64,000 nt of DNA from Actinomycetota bacterium (lineage in GTDB: Bacteria > Actinomycetota > Actinomycetes > Nanopelagicales > Nanopelagicaceae), in NCBI GenBank assembly GCA_009701575.1, contig WLJX01000001.1:61844-125843 (forward strand), read 5' to 3'. The notes under the pieces were generated by a model. That model worked only from the letters and a program-made list of their open reading frames with translations, was not told where the DNA came from and ran no database searches. How positions within the stretch are numbered: the first letter of the stretch is position 1; every line of letters starts with the position of its first letter. Position numbers and translations under genes: made by a program. Shown here one piece after another: positions 48,362-56,560 of the stretch.

Positions 48362-49214
48362 TTTGAAATGGGGAACGCCAGATATGGTCTCCCCACTCAC
48401 AAGAGTTCTTGTGCGCACGCCAACCACGGTTGGAAAATTTGTCGAAGAAGGATCTTGGCGCGAGCCAGATACTGTCGCACTAGTTGCGGAGCACCAATCT
48501 TTCGTTGAGCTTCTTCAATCACTAGGCGCAGTCGTAGATGTCGCCGAAAGCATCGATGGTCTTGTCGATTCGGTATATATGCATGATCCAATGATCATGA
48601 CACCGCATGGAGCGATCCTGCTTCGAATGGCCAAACCGATCCGTAGCGATGAGCCAAATCATTTTCGTAAAACGCTTGATGGGATAGGCGTTCCAATTCT
48701 TGGTGAGTTAACAGCGCCAGGATTTGCAGATGGCGGCGATAAAGTTTGGTTAGATGAGAAAACTCTTTTAATTGGTCACAGTTATCGCACCAATGAAGAA
48801 GGCATCGGACAGATTCGTGAATTGTTAGCGCCTTTTGGTGTTGAGGTTATCTCCTTTGATTTACCGCACTATGAGGGCCCTGGCGCAGTCCTACATTTAA
48901 TGAGCGTCCTATCTCCTATCTCCTACGATAAAGCGGTGGTTTATGAACCGCTTGCACCTGTGCGTTTATTGGAGTTCTTGAAATCACGAGGAATATCTTG
49001 GTTCACAGTGAGTGAAAAAGAGATGCTGACACAAGGTTCTAACATCTTGGCGATCGCACCAAACGTTGTTGTTTTGGCTGCGGGAAATCCAGAGATTGAA
49101 AGTAAATTGCGTAGCGCCGGAATTTCTGTGCACTTATTCAGTGGTGAAAATGTTGCAGTTAAAGGTGATGGCGGACCAACGTGCCTTACCGCTCCGTTAT
49201 CGCGGATCAAATAA
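48354..49214 (+). CDS. DDAH-like amidinohydrolase (guanidine-modifying superfamily)
   Basis: 286 residues of the arginine deiminase/amidinotransferase fold, closest in look to dimethylarginine dimethylaminohydrolase. The start GTG 48354 yields WGTPDMVSPLTRVLVRTP near the N-terminus, a conserved opening for the family. Active-site elements: FADGGDKVW, a His in GPGAVLHLMSVLSPIS and the nucleophilic Cys in GDGGPTCLTAPLSR. It would hydrolyse a guanidino compound to an ureido product plus amine or ammonia. The 8-nt overlap with the aminotransferase implies a shared pathway; the actual substrate is unproven. Confidence 0.8.
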   Translation: MSNLKWGTPDMVSPLTRVLVRTPTTVGKFVEEGSWREPDTVALVAEHQSFVELLQSLGAVVDVAESIDGLVDSVYMHDPMIMTPHGAILLRMAKPIRSDEPNHFRKTLDGIGVPILGELTAPGFADGGDKVWLDEKTLLIGHSYRTNEEGIGQIRELLAPFGVEVISFDLPHYEGPGAVLHLMSVLSPISYDKAVVYEPLAPVRLLEFLKSRGISWFTVSEKEMLTQGSNILAIAPNVVVLAAGNPEIESKLRSAGISVHLFSGENVAVKGDGGPTCLTAPLSRIK

Positions 49215-49276
49215 CTTCAATTGACTCCTTGAGTGCCACCCCTCGAAAAATTGAGGAGCGCTTCAATACTCACATT

Positions 49277-49288
49277 TAGACTCGCAAC
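49277..49288 (+). promoter_or_regulatory. Leaderless -10 element of the nitronate monooxygenase-like gene
   Basis: TAGACT (49277-49282), CGCAAC, then ATG 49289. No SD. Confidence 0.55.
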
Positions 49289-50719
49289 ATGTCGGAGACT
49301 CAAATAGCCGCATTGCCAGATGTAATTCAAGGTGGCATGGGTATTGCAGTTTCAACTTGGCTACTTGCAAGAGAGGTTTCAAAAACAGGTGGACTTGGAG
49401 TCGTTTCTGCAACCGCCATCGATTCAGTTGTCGCACGCAGATTGCAAGATGGGGATCCAGCGGAAGATATTCGCCGAGCATTTGCTCATTTCCCAAACCC
49501 TGATATCGCTGAAGAAGTTCTGCACTTCTATTTTAAAGAGGGTGGTCGAACTACTGGAGCCCCATATTTAGATGTTCCAAAGTTGAGTTTGAAACCCTCG
49601 AAGCTTACAAATAATCTCTTAGTCATTAGCGCCTTCACCGAGGTTTGGTTAGCGAAGGAGAATAACTCTGGACTAATTGGTATTAATCTTTTGGAAAAAA
49701 TTCAATTGGCTACGCCAGCAACTCTTTATGGTGCGATGTTGGCAGGCGTCGATTACGTACTCATGGGTGCTGGAATACCAACAGAGATTCCAGAACTTCT
49801 TAGACAACTATCCGACAATAATGGAGTAAAAATTGCAGTTGATGTAAGCGAAGCAAAGAGCAAACATTTCTTGGCTTTTGATCCTAAACAAATTTCACAG
49901 AAAGTTCCTAAGTTAAATAGGCCCCAATTCCTAGCAATAATTTCATCTCACGCTCTCGCCGCCTATCTGGCGAAAGATGATAAGACTCGACCAGATGGCT
50001 TCATTGTCGAAGGCGCAACTGCAGGTGGGCATAACGCTCCCCCTCGAAGTAAGGATGCGATAGGTGAAGATGGGCAGAGCAAATTTACTGCCCTCGATGA
50101 AGCAGATCTAACGAAAGTTGCTAAAACCCAATTACCTTTCTGGTTGGCCGGTGGATATGGCACTCCAGAAAACCTTGCAAACGCGAAGGCCCTTGGCGCA
50201 ATTGGAATTCAAGTTGGTTCACTATTCGCACTTGCTAACGAATCCGGATTCACCAGGGAAATAAAAGATGAGTTACTTGACCAACTCTCAACTGACACTC
50301 TTAATGTGAAGACTGATCCCTTCGCATCACCAACTGGCTTTCCATTTAAAGTTGTTGAAATTGAGGGAACTCTCTCGGGCGCATCTGCATTCGATGAACG
50401 AGCACGTAATTGTGATCTCGGCTATCTACGTGTTCCATTCGAACGTCCACAAGGTGGTATTGGCTACCGATGTCCGGCAGAGCCGTTAAAAACATTCGAA
50501 TTCAAAGGTGGAACGTCTCAACACAATTCAAGGTCTAAATGTTTATGCAATGCCTTAATGGCTGATATCGGGCTTGGTCAATTGCGGGTTGATGGCAAGG
50601 TGGAATTGCCACTGGTTACATTTGGATCAGATCTTGCAGGAGCTAAAGAGCTATCGAAAATTCATCCAGATGGCTGGAGCGCAATCCAAGTTATGGACTT
50701 TTTACATAAAACAAATTAA
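49289..50719 (+). CDS. Nitronate monooxygenase-like FMN oxidoreductase
   Basis: 476-residue TIM-barrel flavoprotein of the 2-nitropropane dioxygenase/nitronate monooxygenase superfamily. Features: PDVIQGGMGIAVSTWLLAREVSKTGGLGVVS at the N-terminus (substrate/FMN), VEGATAGGHNAPPRS and PFWLAGGYGTPENLANAKALGAIGIQVGSLFAL for FMN phosphate binding. It is longer than the about 320-residue class I enzymes, with an extra C-terminal region containing several Cys (CDLGYLR, RCPAEP, CLCNAL). This long form may have another function. It stands alone with its own leaderless promoter. Confidence 0.8.
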   Translation: MSETQIAALPDVIQGGMGIAVSTWLLAREVSKTGGLGVVSATAIDSVVARRLQDGDPAEDIRRAFAHFPNPDIAEEVLHFYFKEGGRTTGAPYLDVPKLSLKPSKLTNNLLVISAFTEVWLAKENNSGLIGINLLEKIQLATPATLYGAMLAGVDYVLMGAGIPTEIPELLRQLSDNNGVKIAVDVSEAKSKHFLAFDPKQISQKVPKLNRPQFLAIISSHALAAYLAKDDKTRPDGFIVEGATAGGHNAPPRSKDAIGEDGQSKFTALDEADLTKVAKTQLPFWLAGGYGTPENLANAKALGAIGIQVGSLFALANESGFTREIKDELLDQLSTDTLNVKTDPFASPTGFPFKVVEIEGTLSGASAFDERARNCDLGYLRVPFERPQGGIGYRCPAEPLKTFEFKGGTSQHNSRSKCLCNALMADIGLGQLRVDGKVELPLVTFGSDLAGAKELSKIHPDGWSAIQVMDFLHKTN

Positions 50720-50748
50720 ATATCGCGCAGATATGACAAACTGCCGCC

Positions 50749-51363
50749 ATGGCCCAACTTATTTATTACTGCGGAACGATGGATAGCGGAAAATCGACTC
50801 TTGCACTTCAGACCGCTCATAACTACGAAAGTCGTGGCCGTCATGGTCTCGTTTTCACTAACCAGGATCGAGCGGGAGCTGGAATAATTTCTTCAAGGTT
50901 AGGTTTACAAAGTCCAGCAATCGAAGTTGGCAGTGGAATGGATATCTTTGCCTTCGTTGAGAACCACCAGAAAACAAATGGAAAATTGGATTATCTAATC
51001 TTCGACGAAGCTCAGTTTTACGAGAGTGAACAGATAGATCAACTCGCACGGATTGTGGATATTTTGGAAGTTGATGTATTCGCATTTGGAATTCTTAGTG
51101 ATTTTAGAACTTCACTCTTTCCAGGCTCTATGCGCTTAATTGAATTGGCGGATCGAGTAAATCCACTACAAGTTGAAGCCTTGTGTTGGTGTGGAGTTAG
51201 GGCAACACATAATGCCCGAATTGTCGGTGGTCGCATGACACGTGAAGGCGACCAACTACTTCCAGGAGATACTGCGCCTGATGCAACTGTTTTATATGAG
51301 GTGCTCTGCCGTAAACACCATATGGCCAATATGAGCTCTAAAGATCACGACAAGAACGGGTAA
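50749..51363 (+). CDS. tdk: Thymidine kinase
   Basis: Type II (TK1-like) thymidine kinase, 204 residues. P-loop GTMDSGKSTLA, Walker B FDEAQFY with the catalytic Glu, lasso region with zinc Cys pairs (CWCG and CRKHH) and the thymidine-binding LFPGSMRLIELAD. It salvages thymidine to dTMP. It opens the plus-strand half of the nucleoside module; its stop codon is part of the -10 box for the next gene. Confidence 0.95.
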   Translation: MAQLIYYCGTMDSGKSTLALQTAHNYESRGRHGLVFTNQDRAGAGIISSRLGLQSPAIEVGSGMDIFAFVENHQKTNGKLDYLIFDEAQFYESEQIDQLARIVDILEVDVFAFGILSDFRTSLFPGSMRLIELADRVNPLQVEALCWCGVRATHNARIVGGRMTREGDQLLPGDTAPDATVLYEVLCRKHHMANMSSKDHDKNG

Positions 51364-51372
51364 GTTAAAGCC
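51361..51372 (+). promoter_or_regulatory. Leaderless -10 element of the purine nucleoside phosphorylase gene
   Basis: TAAGTT (51361-51366), AAAGCC, then ATG 51373. The first three bases are the tdk stop codon, so a separate promoter has been fitted into the gene junction. Confidence 0.5.
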
Positions 51373-52191
51373 ATGAGTGATTTATATTCAGATCCAATCG
51401 CCACTGCTGTTCTAGCCGCTGCGCGGATATCAGAGCTAACTGGAAAACCAAAACATGATGTTGCACTTGTCATGGGATCTGGTTGGACGCCTGCAACCGA
51501 TGCACTTGGTAAACCAACTCACGAATTTGCTGTAACCGAAGTTCCCGGATTTCCTGCGCCCACAGTGGTCGGCCATGGTGGACTTATCCGTTCCTATGAA
51601 ATTGACGGAGCGAATGGAAAATTACAAGCTCTCGTATTTCTGGGGCGCACTCATTTGTATGAGGGCAAAGGCCTCGAACCAGTTGTTCATGGGGTTCGAA
51701 CTGCGGTTAAAGCCGGTTGCAAAGTAGTTGTTCTTACAAATGCCTGTGGGGGAATTAATCGAGATTACAAAGTTGGGCAACCTGTTTTGATTCGAGATCA
51801 CATTTCAATGACTGCAACTAGCCCATTGATTGGCGCAGATTTTGTTGACCTAACAGATTTATATAGCAAGCGAGTTCGCGAACTTGTAAAACGTGAAGAC
51901 CCATCACTTGCTGAAGGTGTTTATGTGCATTGGCGCGGGCCAGCTTATGAGACTCCGGCCGAGATAAATATGTTACGAATAATGGGCGCAGATTTAGTTG
52001 GTATGTCTACCGTCCCAGAAGCAATTGCCGCGCACGCACTAGGTGCTGAGATCTTAGGAATCTCACTAGTCACAAATGCTGCTGCCGGAGTTACAGGTGA
52101 AAAACTTAGCCATACTGAAGTTATGGAAGCTGGAAAAGCTGCCGCGGGACGCATGGGTGAATTGCTTGCGAAAGTTTTAAAACAACTGTGA
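51373..52191 (+). CDS. Purine nucleoside phosphorylase
   Basis: Trimeric PNP type (PNP/MTAP family), 272 residues. It cleaves inosine and guanosine (and deoxy forms) with phosphate to base plus (deoxy)ribose 1-phosphate. Motifs: VALVMGSGWTPATD, phosphate region GRTHLYEG, VVLTNACGGIN, and GADLVGMSTVPEAIAAHALG with the purine-site residues. The last bases overlap the GTG of the phosphosugar mutase (GTGA). Confidence 0.93.
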   Translation: MSDLYSDPIATAVLAAARISELTGKPKHDVALVMGSGWTPATDALGKPTHEFAVTEVPGFPAPTVVGHGGLIRSYEIDGANGKLQALVFLGRTHLYEGKGLEPVVHGVRTAVKAGCKVVVLTNACGGINRDYKVGQPVLIRDHISMTATSPLIGADFVDLTDLYSKRVRELVKREDPSLAEGVYVHWRGPAYETPAEINMLRIMGADLVGMSTVPEAIAAHALGAEILGISLVTNAAAGVTGEKLSHTEVMEAGKAAAGRMGELLAKVLKQL

Positions 52192-53804
52192 TCGAGGAGC
52201 AATTCCGATTAGAAGTATTGGATTGGATAGCGCAAGATCCTGATCCTAAAACGGCAGAGCTTTTAACCAAATGGTTAGATGATGACAATGAGATAGAACT
52301 TCGGAAATCTTTTAACGGATTCCTAGAATTTGGAACAGCGGGTCTGCGTGGGCCAGTACGTCCAGGGCCTTCAGGAATGAATCGCGCAGTCGTCGGTCGA
52401 ACAGCCGCCGGAATCGCTTCGTACTTAAGCTCACGTGGGCTTTCTAAAATAGTTATTGGACGCGATGCAAGATACGGCTCAGTCGAATTTATGGAGGAGA
52501 GTGCCGAAATTTTTTCTGGTGCTGGGATGGAAGTGCACTTACTCCCCCGCGAACTACCGACACCGATATTGGCATTTGCCGTTAATCACTTGGGTTTTGA
52601 TTGTGGAGTAATGGTTACGGCAAGCCACAATCCTGCAATTGATAATGGCTACAAGGTTTATCTTGGAAAAAGCGTTGATGGCGTCGAATATCGCGGCAGT
52701 CAAATAATTTCACCTGCGGATGCCCAAATATCTGCAGAAATAGCGAAGGTACAACTTCCTAGCCCAAAAAGTGATACTTGGAGCATTGTCAGTGAAGATT
52801 TAATTGAAAGCTACATAACAATGGCGGCAGAAAGCGCCAGGGAAAAATCACCGCAGAAAATTATTTACACGGCAATGCATGGCGTCGGAACAGAAACGCT
52901 GCTGTCACTCTTTGCCCTAGCGAATTTTTCCGAGCCACTTCTTGTGAATGAGCAATCTAAACCCGATCCAGATTTTCCAACTGTTGCCTTTCCTAACCCT
53001 GAAGAAGCTGGAGCGATGGATTTAGCATTCGCACTTGCGATGAAAGAAGACGCTGACTTAATTATTGCAAACGATCCAGACGCCGATAGATGCGCTGTTG
53101 CCGCCAAAGATAAAAAGGGTGATTGGAGAACACTTCGCGGTGATGAACTTGGCACGCTCTTAGGACATTACATTTCCAAATCGTCCGATCTATCAGGAAA
53201 AACATTTGCGACAACGATTGTTTCATCTAGTGCACTTAGCAAAATTGCAGCAAAAAGTGGAGTTGAATACAGCGAAACTTTAACTGGATTCAAATGGATT
53301 TCGAAGGAAGCGAATTTAGTTTTTGGCTATGAAGAAGCGATCGGATATTGCGTAGACCCTGAAAATGTCAATGATAAAGATGGGTTATCTGCAGCGCTTA
53401 AGGTTGCCCAAATAAATTCCGAGTTGAAGGCTAAGGGGTCAAGTATCCTCGAGTATTTAGATGAGATCTGGAGTGAAATCGGTTATCACCGCACGCAACA
53501 GATATCTATTCGGGTCAATGATCTTGCAACAATTAAAAAAATTCTCTCCGATTTAGGTGGTACTCCCCCTAAAACTATCTCAGGCCTTTCTGTCACCAAG
53601 TTTGAGGATTTAAGTAAGAGCAAATTACCTACCGAGGGATTCCGTTTCTACTGCGGAGACAACGTTCGAATAATTATCCGCCCAAGTGGGACCGAACCTA
53701 AGCTCAAAACCTATATCGAAGTCGTCGGTGAGAGAGATTTTGCCGACACGAAAGTTTCAGAGATAGTTGAAGAATTTACGAAGTTATTCGCCAGATATAG
53801 CTAA
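52188..53804 (+). CDS. Phosphohexomutase/phosphopentomutase of the alpha-D-phosphohexomutase family
   Basis: 538 residues with the phosphoserine loop GVMVTASHNPAIDNGYKVY, the metal loop ANDPDADRCAVAA, the sugar-binding loop GYEEAIGY and the phosphate-binding RPSGTEPKLKTYIE. The size and GTAGLRGPVRPGPSGMN resemble PGM2/phosphopentomutase-type enzymes rather than ManB. Translational coupling to the PNP gene suggests it converts (deoxy)ribose 1-phosphate to the 5-phosphate. No deoC is in the window. The 3' end overlaps add by 21 nt. Confidence 0.9.
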   Translation: MIEEQFRLEVLDWIAQDPDPKTAELLTKWLDDDNEIELRKSFNGFLEFGTAGLRGPVRPGPSGMNRAVVGRTAAGIASYLSSRGLSKIVIGRDARYGSVEFMEESAEIFSGAGMEVHLLPRELPTPILAFAVNHLGFDCGVMVTASHNPAIDNGYKVYLGKSVDGVEYRGSQIISPADAQISAEIAKVQLPSPKSDTWSIVSEDLIESYITMAAESAREKSPQKIIYTAMHGVGTETLLSLFALANFSEPLLVNEQSKPDPDFPTVAFPNPEEAGAMDLAFALAMKEDADLIIANDPDADRCAVAAKDKKGDWRTLRGDELGTLLGHYISKSSDLSGKTFATTIVSSSALSKIAAKSGVEYSETLTGFKWISKEANLVFGYEEAIGYCVDPENVNDKDGLSAALKVAQINSELKAKGSSILEYLDEIWSEIGYHRTQQISIRVNDLATIKKILSDLGGTPPKTISGLSVTKFEDLSKSKLPTEGFRFYCGDNVRIIIRPSGTEPKLKTYIEVVGERDFADTKVSEIVEEFTKLFARYS

Positions 53805-54875
53805 ATATCCAGGCTTCACTATTTCTTCGATGATTGCTAGTCGCTCTTCAAAGGGAATGAAAGAACTTTTTAGCGCATTAATCGTGACGCGTTGCAGGTC
53901 CTGAAAGTTCCAATTAAATGCCTTAACAACTTCCACCATCTCATTTGTCATCGATGTTCGACTCATTAACCGGTTATCTGTATTAATTGTGACTCGAAAA
54001 CGTAACTTTGCGAGAGCACCAATCGGATGTGAAGCGATATCTTTTGCCGCACCGGTTTGTAAATTCGACGTTGGGCAGAGTTCCAGTGGAATACGGCGAT
54101 CTCTTACATATGCTGATAGGCGACCAAGTTTTGGTTTTGATCCAGTGAAATCAATATCCTCGATGATGCGCACGCCATGACCTAAGCGTTCAGCGCCACA
54201 CATTTGAATTGCCTGCCAGATTGATGGCAGACCATAAGCCTCGCCTGCGTGGATTGTGAAGTGAGCATCTTCTTGCCTCAAATAATTAAAGGTATCTAAT
54301 TGATTTGTCGGAGGGAAACCATCTTCCGGTCCAGCGATATCGAATCCAACTACGCCAAGGTCGCGATACTTCACAACCTTTTCAGCAATCTCTTGTGCAT
54401 GTGAATTTTGTCTAAGCGCACACAAAAGAGATTCAACTCTGATCGTAAATCCTTCGGCTTTCGCTTCTACTTCACCAAGTCGATATCCGACAATTGTTGC
54501 TTCAATAACTTCGTCTAGCGTTAATCCCTTTCGAGTAAACAACTCTGGAGCGCCACGTACTTCGGCATAGACCACACCATCTCTTGCTAAATCAAGTGCG
54601 CACTCTTTTGCCACACGAATTATTGCCTCTTTTGTTTGCATCACAGCAATTGTGTGTTCGAAAGTTTCGATATAGCGGACCAATGAACCAGAATTGCAAG
54701 CTTCGTAGAACCAATCGCCAAGAGCTTCTGGATCGCTAGCAGGAAGTTTGTAATTAATTTCCGCTGCTAATTCAATAATTGTTTGCGGTCTGAGGCCGCC
54801 ATCTAAGTGGTCATGAATTACCGCTTTTGGCAATCGTTTAATTTGTTCGGCCGTTGGAATACTTGTAAGTGTCAT
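53784..54875 (-). CDS. add: Adenosine deaminase
   Basis: Zinc TIM-barrel deaminase, 363 residues, converting adenosine and deoxyadenosine to inosine forms. Zinc ligands in IHDHLDGGLRPQT, then the TIHAGEAYG motif, GHGVRII and LCPTSNLQTG, and the catalytic Asp in INTDNRLMS. The product feeds the PNP encoded on the facing strand. It follows deoA after 1 nt and is the distal gene of the cdd-deoA-add group. Confidence 0.94.
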   Translation of the reverse strand: MTLTSIPTAEQIKRLPKAVIHDHLDGGLRPQTIIELAAEINYKLPASDPEALGDWFYEACNSGSLVRYIETFEHTIAVMQTKEAIIRVAKECALDLARDGVVYAEVRGAPELFTRKGLTLDEVIEATIVGYRLGEVEAKAEGFTIRVESLLCALRQNSHAQEIAEKVVKYRDLGVVGFDIAGPEDGFPPTNQLDTFNYLRQEDAHFTIHAGEAYGLPSIWQAIQMCGAERLGHGVRIIEDIDFTGSKPKLGRLSAYVRDRRIPLELCPTSNLQTGAAKDIASHPIGALAKLRFRVTINTDNRLMSRTSMTNEMVEVVKAFNWNFQDLQRVTINALKSSFIPFEERLAIIEEIVKPGYLAISGE

Positions 54876-54876
54876 C

Positions 54877-56172
54877 TCATCCCTCTATTTTCTCAATTAT
54901 AAGAGGTAAGCGATCAGCAACCGAACCATCTTGACTAATTGTAAAAGATCCATCTAGCGCACGTAGGGCGCGTTCAAAGCGAGCAGGTTCATCTGCATGC
55001 AAGGTATAAATCACTTCACCTTTCTTTATTTGCGCGCCAGGTTTTGCATGAATTTCAATTCCAGCACCTAGTGAAACGCTCTCACCCTGCTTTGAACGGC
55101 CGGCACCTAAACGCCAAGCCGCAATTCCAACTCCCATAGCATCCATTGAAGAAAGGGTGCCATCCGAAGTTGCGGTAACTTCAATTTTCTCTTTTGCTGT
55201 TGGCAGCTTTGCATCAGGATCTCCGCCTTGTGCACGAATCATTGCTTTCCAACTATCCATCGCCGCACCGTTCTTAAGCGCATCTGCTGGGTCCATCAAT
55301 TGTTTGATTCCTGCAGCATCTAACATTTCACCCGCTAGCACCAAAGTAAGTTCAACAACATCTCTTGGTCCACCACCCGCTAAAACTTCAACTGATTCCC
55401 GAACTTCGAGGGCATTGCCAGCTGTTAAACCAAGTGGAACATCCATTGCAGTAACCAACGCTCTGGTTTTTACGCCAGCACGCTTTCCAAGTTCAACCAT
55501 AACTCTTGCAAGCTCGCCCGCTTTTTTTGGATCAGACATGAATGCACCTGATCCTGTTTTTACATCTAAGACAAGCGCGCTTGTACCTTCAGCAATTTTT
55601 TTACTCATGATGCTTGAGGCGATTAATGGAATTGCTTGTACCGTTCCAGTTACGTCACGGAGTGCATAAAGCTTCTTATCAGCAGGTGCCAGGCCAGCAC
55701 CTGCCGCACAAATTACCGCGCCACAGCTCTTAATAACTTCTAACATCTCTGCATTTGTAAGTGAAGCGCGCCAACCCGGTATCGATTCCAATTTATCTAA
55801 GGTGCCACCCGTATGACCAAGACCTCGTCCAGAAAGTTGGGGAACAGCACCACCACAAGCAGCAACTAACGGTGCTAGTGGCAAAGTTATCTTGTCGCCA
55901 ACACCACCAGTTGAATGTTTATCAACGGTTTTGCGATCTAACATCGACCACTCCATGCGCTCACCGCTATTTATCATCGCATCGGTCCATCGTGAAATTT
56001 CGCGAGAATTCATGCCATTTAACAGAATTGCCATAAGCAAAGAAGACATCTGCTCATCAGCAACTTTGCCCTTCGTATAAGCGTCAATGATCCAATCAAT
56101 TTGCAGATCCGAAAGTTCATTTCGATCTCGTTTTGCGCAGATTATTTCAACAGCATCAAAGGCTTCGCTCAT
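54877..56172 (-). CDS. deoA: Thymidine (pyrimidine-nucleoside) phosphorylase
   Basis: 431-residue NP-II family phosphorylase. It cleaves thymidine, deoxyuridine and perhaps uridine to base and sugar 1-phosphate. Signatures: the N-terminal helical domain, KHSTGGVGDKITLPLAP (phosphate site), SGRGLGHTGGTLDKLESIPG, and KTGSGAFM. The start overlaps the cdd stop by 4 nt. Coupled with cdd it takes cytidine-type nucleosides through uridine to uracil. Confidence 0.95.
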   Translation of the reverse strand: MSEAFDAVEIICAKRDRNELSDLQIDWIIDAYTKGKVADEQMSSLLMAILLNGMNSREISRWTDAMINSGERMEWSMLDRKTVDKHSTGGVGDKITLPLAPLVAACGGAVPQLSGRGLGHTGGTLDKLESIPGWRASLTNAEMLEVIKSCGAVICAAGAGLAPADKKLYALRDVTGTVQAIPLIASSIMSKKIAEGTSALVLDVKTGSGAFMSDPKKAGELARVMVELGKRAGVKTRALVTAMDVPLGLTAGNALEVRESVEVLAGGGPRDVVELTLVLAGEMLDAAGIKQLMDPADALKNGAAMDSWKAMIRAQGGDPDAKLPTAKEKIEVTATSDGTLSSMDAMGVGIAAWRLGAGRSKQGESVSLGAGIEIHAKPGAQIKKGEVIYTLHADEPARFERALRALDGSFTISQDGSVADRLPLIIEKIEG

Positions 56173-56558
56173 TTTAATAAATCATCCGGACCAAATGCCC
56201 AAGGTAAAAGCGTCGACATAAGGGCTGGACCATCAGGGGTCATAAATAATAAATCGCTTCCGCCATGCTCAAAAAGTAATTGGCGACAACGCCCGCATGG
56301 TGAGAGGAAGTTCCCATCTGCATCAACACAAACAGCGGCAACTAACCTGCCACCGCCACTTGCAATCAAATTTGATACCAAACCACATTCGGCGCACAGT
56401 CCGAGTCCATAACTCGCATTCTCAACATTGCAACCAGAAATAATTCGACCATCATCTACTAGCGCAGCAACTCCCACAGGAAACTTTGAGTAAGGGGCGT
56501 AGGCCTTCTTCATAATATTTTTTGCCTCTAAATGAAGTTGATCCCAATTAATCTCCAT
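56169..56558 (-). CDS. cdd: Cytidine deaminase
   Basis: Small homotetrameric zinc deaminase of 129 residues. The substrate motif SGCNVENASYGLGLCAECG contains the CAE catalytic Glu and first zinc Cys, and the second motif PCGRCRQLLFEHG gives the other two Cys. It follows the transporter permease gene by 2 nt, so it is expressed with nucleoside uptake. Confidence 0.95.
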   Translation of the reverse strand: MEINWDQLHLEAKNIMKKAYAPYSKFPVGVAALVDDGRIISGCNVENASYGLGLCAECGLVSNLIASGGGRLVAAVCVDADGNFLSPCGRCRQLLFEHGGSDLLFMTPDGPALMSTLLPWAFGPDDLLK

Positions 56559-56560
56559 AA

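Noticed and set aside
49244-49259. CCTCGAAAAATTGAGG hairpin after the DDAH-like gene as a terminator
   Set aside because: Stem of only about six pairs including a G-T, with no following T-run.
55157-55669. 170-residue plus-strand ORF opposite deoA
   Set aside because: Shadow of deoA, which has full motifs; the ORF has Ser/Ala/Pro-rich content without a domain.
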